Shown piece by piece: positions 33,434-42,054 of a stretch of 64,000 nt of DNA (positions within the stretch are counted from its first letter, which is position 1; every line of letters starts with the position of its first letter). Both the position numbers and the translations under genes were made by a program. The stretch spans positions 682,001 to 746,000 of the forward strand of contig NZ_CP027557.1 of the NCBI RefSeq assembly GCF_014854695.1. Reading direction: 5' to 3'. Source of the stretch: Rhodococcus rhodochrous. GTDB lineage: Bacteria; Actinomycetota; Actinomycetes; Mycobacteriales; Mycobacteriaceae. The notes under the pieces were generated by a model. The model was not told the origin of the DNA. It was given only the letters and a program-made list of their open reading frames with translations, and did not search any database.

Positions 33434-35068
33434 CTATCGCGCAGAAGTGCCGACGGAGGCGGGTTCGAGAAGGTGCACCAGTTCGTCTGACAACAGCCGG
33501 AATTCGGAATCGCCACGTTCCCGAAGCCACACCGGATCGCTACAGGACCAGCGTTCGGCGGCCAGGGAACGGGTCAGGACCTTGAAGGTCGCGGTACGGG
33601 GGAACTCGCTGCAGACACGGATCAGACCGGGCATCTGCTTGGGGCCGAGATCGGTCTGCGCATCGAGGAAACGCGCGAACGCGACCGGATCGAAGTCGGA
33701 GCCCGCCGCAGGGATCACCGCGGCCATCACCCGGTCGCCGACGTTGCGGTCGGGCACCCCGTACACCGCAACCTGAGCGAAACCCTCGTACCGCATCAGG
33801 ATGCGCTCGATGGGTGCCGCACCGAGATTCTCCCCGTCCACCCGGAGCCAGCCCGAGCTGCGTCCGGCGAAGTAGACGAAGCCGTTCGCGTCCCGGTAGG
33901 CGAGGTCGCCGCTGTGATAGCGCCCGTCGCGGAGGCGTTCGGCGTCGGCCTCGGGGTTGTTGTAGTAGCCGTCGAACAGACCGGCACCGCGCACGTTGAC
34001 GAGCTCGCCCGTCGCGGCGTCGGCGTTGGTGATCCTGCCGTTCGCGTCGAACACCGCCGGAGGGCAGCGTCGCCCCGTCTCGGGATCGAGGATCTCGATG
34101 CCCTCGGGAAGCCGGCCGAGGGCGCCGGCCGGGGCGTCGGGTGCCGACGCGATCGCGATGCCGCCCTCGGTCGAGCCGAATCCGTCGACCACCCGTGCGC
34201 CGAAGCGCCGCGTGAACTCGGCGACGTCGGCGGCCGACGCCTCGTTGCCGTACACGATGCGCAGCGGGTTGTCGTGGTCGTCGGGCTGCTCGGGAGTCGC
34301 CACGACATACGACAGCGGCTTGCCGACGTAGTTCGCGAAGGTCACCCCGTAGCGGCGGACGTCGGGAAGGAAACCCGACGCCGAGAACCGTCGACGCAGA
34401 GCGATGCTGCCGCGCGCCGCGAGCCCGATCGCCCAGCCGGCGATCATCGCGTTGGAATGGAACAGGGGCATCGACACGTACACGGTGTCGTCGGGGCCGA
34501 GACCGAACCGCGTGGCGAGCATCGTCGCGGGATCGGTGAACTTGCGGTGCGTGCACCGCACGGCCTTCGGGTCGCCGCTCGTGCCCGACGTGAAGATCAG
34601 CATGAACAGGTCGTCGGGGGAGGGCGAGGCAGTCTCCCCGACCGTGTCGGCGAACGGGGCGAGCATCGCCGTCCACTCGGGCGAGTCGACGTCGATCACC
34701 CGCACGTCGCCGAGATCCACACCGTCGAGCAGGGACGCATGTGCGGCCTCGGTGAACACGACCCGGCAATCGGCGAGCGCGATGTCGCGGGCGAGCGCCG
34801 CACCGCGCCGGGTCGTGTTCAGGCCCACCACCACCGAACCGGAGAAGGCCGCGGCGCCCAGCAGCAACGAGAACTCCGGGACGTTGTCCATGAGGATCCC
34901 GATGTGCTTCGGCGCCGGGCCGTCGAGCAGGTCGCGTAACAGTGCGGCGCGTCGCCGGGACTGCGCGACGTGTTCGCGCCACGACAGTTCGGTCTCCTCG
35001 AAACGCAGGCCTCGATCGTCGACGTCGGCGAGTCGTTCGAGCAGTTCGGTGACGGTGAGAGCGGTCAT
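33434..35068 (-). CDS. fadD17: FadD17-type acyl-CoA synthetase
   Basis: A 544-residue AMP-forming ligase, counterpart of Rv3506 by sequence and position beside fadE27 and fadE26. The P-loop reads LIFTSGTSGDPKAVRCTHRK, followed by YVSMPLFHSNAMIAGW, VVDGFGSTEGGIA, and GDLAYRDANGFVYFAGRSSGWLRVDGEN. The C-terminal lysine motif is altered from PTGK (PRTATFKVLTRSLA), with Lys still present. FadD17 in mycobacteria makes CoA esters of C24/C27 steroid acids. It is the third gene after the KstR box at 37462, 4 bases after fadE27. It is about 40 residues longer at the C terminus than I recall for the M. tuberculosis protein. Confidence 0.88.
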   Translation of the reverse strand: MTALTVTELLERLADVDDRGLRFEETELSWREHVAQSRRRAALLRDLLDGPAPKHIGILMDNVPEFSLLLGAAAFSGSVVVGLNTTRRGAALARDIALADCRVVFTEAAHASLLDGVDLGDVRVIDVDSPEWTAMLAPFADTVGETASPSPDDLFMLIFTSGTSGDPKAVRCTHRKFTDPATMLATRFGLGPDDTVYVSMPLFHSNAMIAGWAIGLAARGSIALRRRFSASGFLPDVRRYGVTFANYVGKPLSYVVATPEQPDDHDNPLRIVYGNEASAADVAEFTRRFGARVVDGFGSTEGGIAIASAPDAPAGALGRLPEGIEILDPETGRRCPPAVFDANGRITNADAATGELVNVRGAGLFDGYYNNPEADAERLRDGRYHSGDLAYRDANGFVYFAGRSSGWLRVDGENLGAAPIERILMRYEGFAQVAVYGVPDRNVGDRVMAAVIPAAGSDFDPVAFARFLDAQTDLGPKQMPGLIRVCSEFPRTATFKVLTRSLAAERWSCSDPVWLRERGDSEFRLLSDELVHLLEPASVGTSAR

Positions 35069-35072
35069 GCGA

Positions 35073-36188
35073 TCAGGCCGGGACGTCGGCGAGTTCGTGT
35101 CCGAGCGCGCGCAACTGGTCGGTGGCGGAGCCGAGCAGGAACTCGTGGTGCTTGGCCGCGAGGAAGTAGCGGTGCACCGGATGGTCCTCGTCGAGCCCGA
35201 CACCGCCGTGCACGTGCACGGTCGTGTGCGCGACACGGTGTCCCGCATCGGCCGCCCAGAAGGCCGCGGTGCGCAGGGCGTCGTCGTGACGCTCACCCGA
35301 GGCCATCCGGAAGGCGGCCTGCCACAACGTCAGTCGCACCGCCTTGACGTCGATGTAGGCGTCGGCGAGTCGCTGGGAGACGGCCTGGAAACTACCGATC
35401 GGGCGATCGAACTGGACGCGTTCGCGCGCGTACTGCGCGGTGAGCTCGAGGGCCTGTTCGAGGACGCCGCACTGGTAGGCGGCGGAGCCGAGCAGGCTGC
35501 GGTCGCGCAACCACGTCGCCACGGCGACGCCGTCGGTGCCGAGAACACGGTCGGCCGGGAGCGGGACCTGCTCGAGGGTGACGATGCCGCGACTGTCGAA
35601 GTCGGTGGTCTGCTGCCGGGTGATCGAGACACCCGGATCGTCGGGTCGCACGAGGAAGACCGCCACCGAGTCGCTTACGGTGGCCGGGACGAGGAAACCG
35701 TCGGCGACCGGCGCCGCGTCGACGACGATCTTCACGCCGTCGAGCACGTGCCCGTCGCCCGTGGCCTGCGCCCGGGTCGCCGGGGTCGTGGGATCGGGAT
35801 TCAGTTCCTCGGCAAGGGCTGCGGAGAGGATCTGCTCACCGGTCGCCGCGGGACGCCCCCACTCGGCCTGCTGCTCGGCGGTGCCGAACTCCGCGATCGC
35901 CGACGCGCACGCGGCGATCGAGCCGATGTAGGGGACGGCGGCGACGCCGCGGCCGAGTTCGCGCAGGATGCTCGCCTGCTCGAGTGGGCCGTACCCGTCT
36001 CCGCCCAGCGACTCGGGAAGAGCGGCGCCGAGCACGCCCGACGATGCGAGCGTGTCCCACAGGGTGCGGTCGATGCGGTCCTCGGAGGCGTCGAGTGTGC
36101 GCAGGTGTTCGTTGGTGACGATGTCCGCGACGATGCTGCGGGTCAGTTCTGCGAGATCCTGCTGGGCCTCGGTAAGGGTGAAGTCCAC
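35073..36188 (-). CDS. fadE27: FadE27 (ChsE5-type), acyl-CoA dehydrogenase subunit
   Basis: A 371-residue acyl-CoA dehydrogenase fold: MDFTLTEAQQDLAELTRSIV, LPESLGGDGYGPLEQASILRELGRG, the C-terminal RVQFDRPIGSFQAVSQRLAD and VHVHGGVGLDEDHPVHRYFL. In M. tuberculosis FadE26-FadE27 (ChsE4-ChsE5) form an alpha2beta2 enzyme that oxidises sterol side-chain CoA esters of several lengths. This subunit supports FAD binding but lacks the catalytic glutamate at the usual position. It follows fadE26 by 15 bases and is co-transcribed with it and with fadD17. Confidence 0.9.
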   Translation of the reverse strand: MDFTLTEAQQDLAELTRSIVADIVTNEHLRTLDASEDRIDRTLWDTLASSGVLGAALPESLGGDGYGPLEQASILRELGRGVAAVPYIGSIAACASAIAEFGTAEQQAEWGRPAATGEQILSAALAEELNPDPTTPATRAQATGDGHVLDGVKIVVDAAPVADGFLVPATVSDSVAVFLVRPDDPGVSITRQQTTDFDSRGIVTLEQVPLPADRVLGTDGVAVATWLRDRSLLGSAAYQCGVLEQALELTAQYARERVQFDRPIGSFQAVSQRLADAYIDVKAVRLTLWQAAFRMASGERHDDALRTAAFWAADAGHRVAHTTVHVHGGVGLDEDHPVHRYFLAAKHHEFLLGSATDQLRALGHELADVPA

Positions 36189-36203
36189 GGTGCGCGTCCT
36201 TTT

Positions 36204-37388
36204 CTAACGCTTGGCGGGCGGCTGGCCGAGAGCGGTCATCGCGATGATGTCGCGCTGTACCTCGTTGGTGCCGCCCCCGAAGGTGAGGATGAGGGAGCTG
36301 CGGTGCATGCGTTCGATCCGGCCGCGGAGCAACGCGCCGGCCGAGTTCTGCCGTACCGTCGCAGCGGGGCCGAGGACCTCCATGAGCAACCGGTAGGCCT
36401 CGGTCGCGAATTCGGTTCCGAACACCTTGTTGGCCGAGGCGGCCTCCGGGCCGAGCGGGGTCGTGCCGGCGCTCGAGGCGATGTCCCAGTTCATCAGCTG
36501 CAGGTATTCGGCCTTGGCATGGACGCGTGCCAGGTTGATCTGCACCCATTCCTGGTCGATCACCCGCCGCCCGTCGGGCAGATGCGTCTCCTGCGCCCAG
36601 CGCCGGACCTCGGTCAGCGCGGTGCGCACGGGGCCGGCGGAGGTGAGCGCGACCCGCTCGTGGTTGAGCTGGTTGGTGATGAGCGCCCAGCCGCCGTCGA
36701 CCTCGCCGACGAGCGCGGACGCCGGGACGCGCACGTCCTGGTAATAGGTGGCGCTCGTGTCGGGGCCGGCCATGGTGTGCACAGGGGTGTACGAGAAGCC
36801 GGGAGTATCGGTCGGCACGATGAAGACGCTGATCCCCTTGTGCTTCTTGACATCCGGGTTGGTGCGCGCGGCGAGCCAGACGTAGTCGGCGTAGGCGATC
36901 AGGCTCGTCCACATCTTCTGCCCGTTGATGACCCACTCGTCGCCGTCACGCACCGCGGTGGTGCGCAGGGAGGCGAGATCGGTGCCGGCGCCGGGTTCGG
37001 AATAGCCGATCGAGAAGTGCAGTTCTCCCGCGGAGATGCGGGGGAGGAAGAACTCCTTCTGCTCGTCCGTGCCGTAGTGCATGATCGTCGGCGCGACCGA
37101 ATCGATGGTGAGGAACGGGACGGGCGCGCCGGCGATGGCCGCCTCGTCGGTGAAGATCAATTGGTCCATCGCGGAACGGTTCTGACCGCCGTACTCCTCG
37201 GGCCACCCGAGCGTGAGCCAACCGTCCTTGCCCATCTGCTGCACGACCTCGCGGTACACGTTGCCGGAGCCGTACTCCCCGGTCGTGGCCGCGAGCGCCT
37301 CGCGGCGCTCGGGTGTCATGATCTGTGCGAAATAGGCCCGCAATTCCTCGCGGAGGGCTTGTTGCCCGGGGGTGTAGGAGATGTCCAC
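36204..37388 (-). CDS. fadE26: FadE26 (ChsE4-type), acyl-CoA dehydrogenase catalytic subunit
   Basis: A 394-residue acyl-CoA dehydrogenase closely matching M. tuberculosis FadE26 (MDQLIFTDEAAIAGAPVPFLTI; HFSIGYSEPGAGTDLASLRT; TFGGGTNEVQRDIIAM). The proposed catalytic base is Glu244 in NQLNHERVAL, the position I recall as Glu247 in the mycobacterial enzyme. I chose the GTG at 37386-37388, which has GGAG five bases upstream and gives the N terminus VDISYTPGQQ that aligns with the family. It is the first gene of the leftward fadE26-fadE27-fadD17 unit, directly downstream of a perfect KstR box. Confidence 0.92.
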   Translation of the reverse strand: MDISYTPGQQALREELRAYFAQIMTPERREALAATTGEYGSGNVYREVVQQMGKDGWLTLGWPEEYGGQNRSAMDQLIFTDEAAIAGAPVPFLTIDSVAPTIMHYGTDEQKEFFLPRISAGELHFSIGYSEPGAGTDLASLRTTAVRDGDEWVINGQKMWTSLIAYADYVWLAARTNPDVKKHKGISVFIVPTDTPGFSYTPVHTMAGPDTSATYYQDVRVPASALVGEVDGGWALITNQLNHERVALTSAGPVRTALTEVRRWAQETHLPDGRRVIDQEWVQINLARVHAKAEYLQLMNWDIASSAGTTPLGPEAASANKVFGTEFATEAYRLLMEVLGPAATVRQNSAGALLRGRIERMHRSSLILTFGGGTNEVQRDIIAMTALGQPPAKR

Positions 37389-37461
37389 GAACGCTCCGTT
37401 TCGTCGCTGCGTGTCCCCGCGAATCGTCTCTGTGGGATCATCGCGAATCATTGCACAGAAT

Positions 37462-37475
37462 TGGAACGCGTTCTA
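37462..37475. promoter_or_regulatory. KstR operator (perfect 14-mer)
   Basis: TGGAACGCGTTCTA matches TnnAACnnGTTnnA throughout. It lies between the divergent fadE26 (start 37388) and fdxD (start 37521) and can repress both directions. Confidence 0.88.
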
Positions 37476-37520
37476 GTCTGGACCCGATCGGTCGGCGCGA
37501 ATGTGAAGCGAGGTCCCGGA

Positions 37521-37706
37521 ATGGATGTCAAGGTCGACTTCGACCGCTGTGAAGCGAACGGCGTGTGTGTCGGGCTGGCGCCCGACGTCTTCGATCTCAA
37601 CGACGACGACGAGCTGATCGTCACGCATCCCGTACCCGAGGGTAGTGAGGACGCCGTCCGCGAGGCCGTCGCCCAGTGCCCGCGTGCGGCCCTCGCCGAG
37701 GCGTGA
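37521..37706 (+). CDS. fdxD: FdxD, small [3Fe-4S]-type ferredoxin
   Basis: A 61-residue ferredoxin, counterpart of Rv3503c. It begins MDVKVDFDRCEANGVCVGLAPDVFDL and ends VAQCPRAALAEA. Three cysteines remain (Cys10, Cys16, Cys53) with Asn at position 13, where [4Fe-4S] proteins have Cys. This pattern is typical of [3Fe-4S] ferredoxins that feed electrons to P450 enzymes such as CYP125, which starts sterol side-chain oxidation. No P450 is in the window. It is read rightward from the KstR promoter shared with fadE26. Its size and position match M. tuberculosis. Confidence 0.9.
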   Translation: MDVKVDFDRCEANGVCVGLAPDVFDLNDDDELIVTHPVPEGSEDAVREAVAQCPRAALAEA

Positions 37707-37744
37707 GCGTCGGACGGTGACCGGCACCGACCCTTGCCAGGAAA

Positions 37745-37758
37745 AATAACAAGTTCTA
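37745..37758. promoter_or_regulatory. KstR-like operator (13 of 14)
   Basis: AATAACAAGTTCTA matches the consensus except for the first base. It lies 82 bases upstream of the hsd4A start and 39 bases after the fdxD stop, suggesting hsd4A has its own KstR-controlled promoter. Confidence 0.72.
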
Positions 37759-37839
37759 CATTTTCGGTGCCCCCGGGTCCTGGTGGGGAGAGTACCGGCG
37801 TGCGGCCGGCAATCGGCCCGAATCTCGAGGAGTACGTGG

Positions 37840-38766
37840 ATGAGTGCGGACGCCAACGGTGGCGTGGGGAACGACGATCGGGTGTCTCTCGAAGGGCGGG
37901 TCGCCGTCGTCACGGGAGCCGGAGCGGGTCTCGGACGTGCCGAGGCGCTCGCGCTCGCGCGGGCCGGAGCATCGGTGGTGGTCAACGATCTCGTGGAGAA
38001 CGACGCGGTGGAGGACACTCTCGCGCGGATCCGCGATCTCGGTGCCGCAGCGGAGTTCGTGCCCGGCAGCGTCGCCGAGCGTGAGACGGCCGATGCGATG
38101 CTCGCCGCGGCGCAGGGCAAGTTCGGTGGTCTCGACATCGTCGTCAACAATGCGGGCATCACGCGGGATCGGATGCTGCCCAACATGTCCGACGACGAAT
38201 GGGATTCGGTGGTCGCCGTGCACCTGCGCGGTCACTTCCTGCTCTCCCGCAATGCGGCGGCCTACTGGCGCGACAGGTCGAAGCAGGAGGGCGGCCCGGT
38301 CTACGGGCGGCTGGTCAACACGTCCTCGGAGGCCGGTCTGCTCGGGCCGCCCGGGCAGCCCAACTACGGCGCCGCCAAGGCCGGCATCACCGCACTCACC
38401 CTTTCGGCCGCCCGAGGTCTCGAGCGGTACGGGGTCCGGGCGAACGTGATCTGCCCCCGCGCGCGCACGTCGATGACCGAGGCGGTCTTCGGCGACGCAC
38501 CGGACGACGGTATCGATCCGCTCTCGCCCGACCATGTGGCGAATCTGGTCGCCTATCTCGCCTCCCCGGCCGCCGATCGCGTCAACGGGCAGGTCTTCAT
38601 CGTCTACGGACCCATGGTGGCCCTGATGGCCGCGCCGGTCGTCGAGCAGCGTTTCGACGCCGACGGGCAGTGGACCCCCGCAGCGCTCGCCGACGAGCTC
38701 GGCGGTTACTTCGCCGATCGTGATCCGGGCCGGACGTTCTCGGCCTCGACGGCTCTCGATCTGTAG
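37840..38766 (+). CDS. hsd4A: Hsd4A-type short-chain dehydrogenase (Rv3502c-like)
   Basis: A 308-residue SDR of the MFE-2/17-beta-HSD4 type. Cofactor motif TGAGAGLG is at residues 25-32, NNAG at 103-106, the catalytic Ser in NTSSEAG (about 162), and YGAAK with Tyr176 and Lys180. Homologues act as beta-hydroxyacyl-CoA dehydrogenases of the sterol side chain and also show 17-beta-hydroxysteroid dehydrogenase activity. It completes the beta-oxidation set here (ligase, dehydrogenase, hydratase, this enzyme, thiolase-like). A GAGGAG ribosome site precedes the ATG. A KstR-like box upstream and a terminator downstream frame it as a single-gene unit before mce4. Confidence 0.88.
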   Translation: MSADANGGVGNDDRVSLEGRVAVVTGAGAGLGRAEALALARAGASVVVNDLVENDAVEDTLARIRDLGAAAEFVPGSVAERETADAMLAAAQGKFGGLDIVVNNAGITRDRMLPNMSDDEWDSVVAVHLRGHFLLSRNAAAYWRDRSKQEGGPVYGRLVNTSSEAGLLGPPGQPNYGAAKAGITALTLSAARGLERYGVRANVICPRARTSMTEAVFGDAPDDGIDPLSPDHVANLVAYLASPAADRVNGQVFIVYGPMVALMAAPVVEQRFDADGQWTPAALADELGGYFADRDPGRTFSASTALDL

Positions 38767-38775
38767 TTCCGGCCA

Positions 38776-38807
38776 CCCCTGCTGTTCCCGTTCGGGGACA
38801 GCAGGGG
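38776..38807 (+). terminator. hsd4A terminator hairpin
   Basis: CCCCTGCTGTTCCC (38776-38789) pairs with GGGGACAGCAGGGG (38794-38807) with one G-U pair around the loop GTTC, starting 9 bases after the hsd4A stop. It is very stable and has no U tract. Confidence 0.8.
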
Positions 38808-38930
38808 ATGCCGTGTCTTCGTCCTGGGGCCGGGATCCTGCAACTACGGGTGACGGACACCGGGGATTCCGGTAGCGTCACGCCCACTCGGGCCGTTCCT
38901 CCGGCTCTCGCCGGGTCCCGGATTTTCGCC

Positions 38931-38944
38931 TGGTACGTGTTCTA
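38931..38944. promoter_or_regulatory. KstR-like operator, distal to mce4 (13 of 14)
   Basis: TGGTACGTGTTCTA differs from TnnAACnnGTTnnA at one fixed base (TAC for AAC). It is about 290 bases upstream of yrbE4A. Confidence 0.55.
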
Positions 38945-39144
38945 GTTTTTTCTTCCGCTGCGACGACCCGATCGGCCGTGACGGCCTCTCGCGCCGAGGC
39001 GATCGAGCTCGGGCCCGGCGTCGAAAATCTCACGGAAACCCCAGCGTAAAACCACTTATGAGCGTGTCGATGCGCGTCGGTCGACGCCCGTGTGTCCGTT
39101 CGGACGGAAATGGATCGAGATGCCCCTCGACGGATCTTTGACAG

Positions 39145-39158
39145 GTGAACACGTTCTA
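39145..39158. promoter_or_regulatory. KstR operator, proximal to mce4 (13 of 14)
   Basis: GTGAACACGTTCTA differs from the consensus only at the first base. It lies 77 bases upstream of the yrbE4A start, the expected place for control of mce4, which is KstR-regulated in Rhodococcus and mycobacteria. Confidence 0.78.
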
Positions 39159-39235
39159 GTTACTATGACCCGGGTCACAGCACACGCCATCGATCGGCCG
39201 CGCGCCGACGACGTGAGGATCGAAGGGGGCACACG

Positions 39236-40000
39236 ATGGTAGACCTCCTCGAGGTTCCCTTACGGGCCGTCGGCGGACTGTTCGCCATGACCGGCGAGAC
39301 CGCCCGGGCGGCCTTCCGTCGCCCCTTCCAACGGCGCGAGTTCATCGACCAGGCCTGGTTCGTCGCACGCGTTTCGCTCGTGCCCACCGTGCTCGTCGCG
39401 GTGCCGTTCACGGTTCTGGTGAGCTTCACCCTCAACATCCTGCTCCGGGAGATCGGCGCCGCCGACCTCAGCGGAGCGGGCGCGGCCCTCGGCGCGGTGA
39501 CGCAGGTGGGTCCCATGGTCACGGTGCTCATCGTCGCCGGTGCCGGCGCCACCGCGATCTGCGCCGATCTCGCGGCGCGCACCATCCGCGAGGAGATCGA
39601 CGCGATGCGTGTGCTCGGCATCGATCCGATCCAGCGTCTCGTCGTGCCCCGGGTGCTCGCGTCCACCGTCGTCGCGCTGCTGCTCAACGGTCTCGTGTGC
39701 ACGATCGGCATCCTCGGCGGGTTCGCCTTCTCGGTCTTCCTCCAGGACGTCAACCCCGGCGCGTTCATCAACGGCATCACCCTGCTCACCGGCTTCGGAG
39801 AACTGATGATCTCCCAGGTCAAGGCGGGGCTGTTCGGCATGATCGCGGGACTGGTCGCGTCCTATCTCGGTCTCAATGTCAAAGGTGGAGCGAAGAGTGT
39901 CGGCGACGCCGTCAACCAGACGGTCGTGTTCGCGTTCATGGCGCTGTTCGTGGTCAACCTCCTCGTCACGGCCGTCGGCATCAAGCTGACCGCGGGATGA
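39236..40000 (+). CDS. yrbE4A: YrbE4A, MlaE-type permease of the Mce4 sterol importer
   Basis: A 254-residue MlaE-family membrane permease closely matching M. tuberculosis YrbE4A (RAAFRRPFQRREFIDQAWFVARVSLVPTVL as N-terminal landmark; ADLAARTIREEIDAMRVLGIDP as the coupling motif). With YrbE4B it forms the inner-membrane permease that takes sterol from the Mce4 channel, powered by the shared ATPase MceG encoded elsewhere. It is the first gene of the mce4 operon, with ribosome site GAAGGGGG and two KstR-like boxes upstream. The order yrbE4A-yrbE4B-mce4ABCDEF-mam is complete. Confidence 0.95.
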   Translation: MVDLLEVPLRAVGGLFAMTGETARAAFRRPFQRREFIDQAWFVARVSLVPTVLVAVPFTVLVSFTLNILLREIGAADLSGAGAALGAVTQVGPMVTVLIVAGAGATAICADLAARTIREEIDAMRVLGIDPIQRLVVPRVLASTVVALLLNGLVCTIGILGGFAFSVFLQDVNPGAFINGITLLTGFGELMISQVKAGLFGMIAGLVASYLGLNVKGGAKSVGDAVNQTVVFAFMALFVVNLLVTAVGIKLTAG

Positions 40001-40016
40001 GGGGAGCGGAGATTAC

Positions 40017-40865
40017 ATGGCAGTGATGTCCTGGCGCTTCCCCCGTGCGGTTCGGCGCGTGACACGTGCGTCGTCCACGGTGGACCGGGTGGGGGAGCAG
40101 GCGCTGTTCTTCGGGCGCGCCCTCGCGACGGTCCCCCGGGCGCTGATGCACTATCCCAAGGAGACGGTGCGTCTGGTCGCCGAGATCAGCATGGGCACCG
40201 GTGCACTCGCCGTCATCGGCGGCACCGTCGTGATCGTCGGCTTCCTGACGCTCTTCACCGGCGGCATCATCGCCGTGCAGGGCTTCAGCTCCCTCGGCAA
40301 CATCGGCGTCGAAGCGCTCACCGGGTTCTTCGCGGCCTTCATCAATGTGCGTATCGCGGCCCCGACGATCGCCGGTATCGGGCTGGCGGCCACCATCGGC
40401 GCCGGCTCCACCGCCCAGCTCGGAGCCATGCGTGTCTCCGAGGAGATCGACGCGCTCGAGACCATGGCGATCCCGTCCATCCCGTATCTGGTGTCCACGC
40501 GCGTGCTCGCAGGGATGATCGCGATCGTCCCGCTGTACTCGCTCGCCGTGATCGCCTCGTTCGTCGCGAGCCGTTTCGCGACGGTGGTGCTCTACGGTCA
40601 GTCGGCCGGCGTGTACGACCACTACTTCACGACCTTCCTGATACCCACCGACATCCTGTGGTCGTTCGTCCAGGCCATCGTGATGGCGATCGCCGTGATG
40701 CTCATCCACACCTACTACGGCTTCAACGCAGGTGGCGGCCCCGTCGGTGTGGGTGTCGCGGTCGGCAACGCGGTGCGGGCCTCGCTCGTCGCGGTCGTCA
40801 CCGTCACCCTGCTCATCTCGCTCGCCGTCTACGGCGCGACCGGCAACTTCAACCTGTCGGGATAG
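40017..40865 (+). CDS. yrbE4B: YrbE4B, MlaE-type permease of the Mce4 sterol importer
   Basis: A 282-residue MlaE-family permease: helical MGTGALAVIGGTVVIVGFLTL, GFSSLGNIGVEALTGFFAAF, the cytoplasmic motif MRVSEEIDALETMAIPSIPYL, and a C-terminal helix ending YGATGNFNLSG. It pairs with YrbE4A. It begins 16 bases after yrbE4A with GGGGAG as ribosome site, and mce4A follows 10 bases after it. This junction and the next are the only mce4 junctions without overlap from here to mce4F. Identity by sequence and position is firm. Confidence 0.95.
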   Translation: MAVMSWRFPRAVRRVTRASSTVDRVGEQALFFGRALATVPRALMHYPKETVRLVAEISMGTGALAVIGGTVVIVGFLTLFTGGIIAVQGFSSLGNIGVEALTGFFAAFINVRIAAPTIAGIGLAATIGAGSTAQLGAMRVSEEIDALETMAIPSIPYLVSTRVLAGMIAIVPLYSLAVIASFVASRFATVVLYGQSAGVYDHYFTTFLIPTDILWSFVQAIVMAIAVMLIHTYYGFNAGGGPVGVGVAVGNAVRASLVAVVTVTLLISLAVYGATGNFNLSG

Positions 40866-40875
40866 GGCGCGCGAC

Positions 40876-42054
40876 ATGGACACTCCTTCGTGGAAGAAGA
40901 AGCTCGCCGCCTTCGGTCTCGTGGGCGGCCTCGCCGCGATCGTCGCGGTGGCATTGACGATGTTCGCCGGTGGGTTCACCTCGACGGTCCCGCTCACCGT
41001 CACCTCACCCCGGTCGGGTCTGGTGATGGAGCCCGACGCCAAGGTGAAGATGCGCGGCGTCGAGGTGGGGCGCGTGGCGTCGATCGAGCACACACCGGCC
41101 GGTGCGGTCCTGCATCTGGACATGCAGCCCGGGCAGATGCAGCTCATCCCCTCGAACGCGCGGGTGGCGATCGAATCCACCACCGTCTTCGGTGCCAAGT
41201 TCGTCGACATCGTCGTCCCCGACGATCCGTCCTCGGTGCCGATGCAGGAAGGCGCCGTGATCGCGGCCGACAACGTCACCGTCGAGTTCAACACGGTCTT
41301 CGAGCACCTGTCCGACGTGCTCGCGCAGATCCAGCCCGAGAAGCTCAACGCCACCCTCGGCGCGCTGTCGGAAGCGCTCAACGGACGCGGCAACGCTCTC
41401 GGTGCCGCCCTGGCCGAGGCCGATGCGTATCTCGCCGAGATGAATCCGTCGCTGCCGCAACTGCAGGCCGACCTCGTCTCGGCCGCGCAGGTCACCGACG
41501 TCTACGCCGACACGGCCCCCGACCTCATGACCACGATCGGCAACGCCACCGACGTCGGCAACACCGTCGTCGACGAACAACAGCAACTCGACCTGCTGCT
41601 GATGAACCTCACCGGTCTCGCGAACACCGGACGGGACGTCCTGGGGGAGAACGAAGCACAGTTGACCACCGCACTCGACAGCCTGAGCCACACCACCGGC
41701 CTGCTCGGTGAGTACTCGCCCGAACTGACCTGCTTCATCGTCGGTCTCAACGACGCCCGGGTGGCGTTCGAACCGATGGCCGGCACCGGCGAGTACGCGG
41801 CCCTGACCCTGAGCACGAGCTTCATGGGCGGTGCCACGCCGTACAACGACGCCCAGGATCTGCCCGTGGTCGGCGCGACCGGCGGACCGAACTGCTGGGG
41901 CCTGCCGAACTTCGACCCGCGCCGCGACGGTCACGCGCCGTTCGTCGTGTCGAACACCGGCGAAACACCGTACAAGCCCGCAACGGAGGCCTGGATCCGC
42001 TACCCGACGATCTTCCAGTACCTGTTCGGCGACCATCTCGCGGGCGGGCGGTGA
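40876..42054 (+). CDS. mce4A: Mce4A
   Basis: A 392-residue Mce protein: membrane helix at about residues 11-31 (FGLVGGLAAIVAVALTMFAG), MCE domain about 37-112 (SPRSGLVMEPDAKVKMRGVEVGRV), then a long helical region (LNATLGALSEALNGRGNALGAAL) and a C-terminal part with LPVVGATGGPNCWGLPNFDP. It is one of six subunits of the Mce4 channel that imports cholesterol and related sterols across the envelope. It overlaps mce4B by GTGA. Its closest relative in the window is the MceA at 30530-31696. Confidence 0.94.
   Translation: MDTPSWKKKLAAFGLVGGLAAIVAVALTMFAGGFTSTVPLTVTSPRSGLVMEPDAKVKMRGVEVGRVASIEHTPAGAVLHLDMQPGQMQLIPSNARVAIESTTVFGAKFVDIVVPDDPSSVPMQEGAVIAADNVTVEFNTVFEHLSDVLAQIQPEKLNATLGALSEALNGRGNALGAALAEADAYLAEMNPSLPQLQADLVSAAQVTDVYADTAPDLMTTIGNATDVGNTVVDEQQQLDLLLMNLTGLANTGRDVLGENEAQLTTALDSLSHTTGLLGEYSPELTCFIVGLNDARVAFEPMAGTGEYAALTLSTSFMGGATPYNDAQDLPVVGATGGPNCWGLPNFDPRRDGHAPFVVSNTGETPYKPATEAWIRYPTIFQYLFGDHLAGGR

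Larger units (their letters stand above)
38767..39235. other. 469-bp intergenic control region upstream of mce4
   Basis: I see no gene here. The region holds the hsd4A terminator hairpin, a T-rich patch (38942-38955), and two KstR-like boxes (38931-38944 and 39145-39158). The GAAGGGGG ribosome site of yrbE4A is at the right edge. Two boxes more than 200 bases apart suggest either two promoters or a cooperative arrangement for mce4. Confidence 0.75.

Noticed and set aside
34404-37706. An 1100-codon open frame on the plus strand
   Set aside because: It is antisense to fadD17, fadE27 and fadE26, whose proteins are unmistakable. Only its last 62 codons, the fdxD gene, are real.
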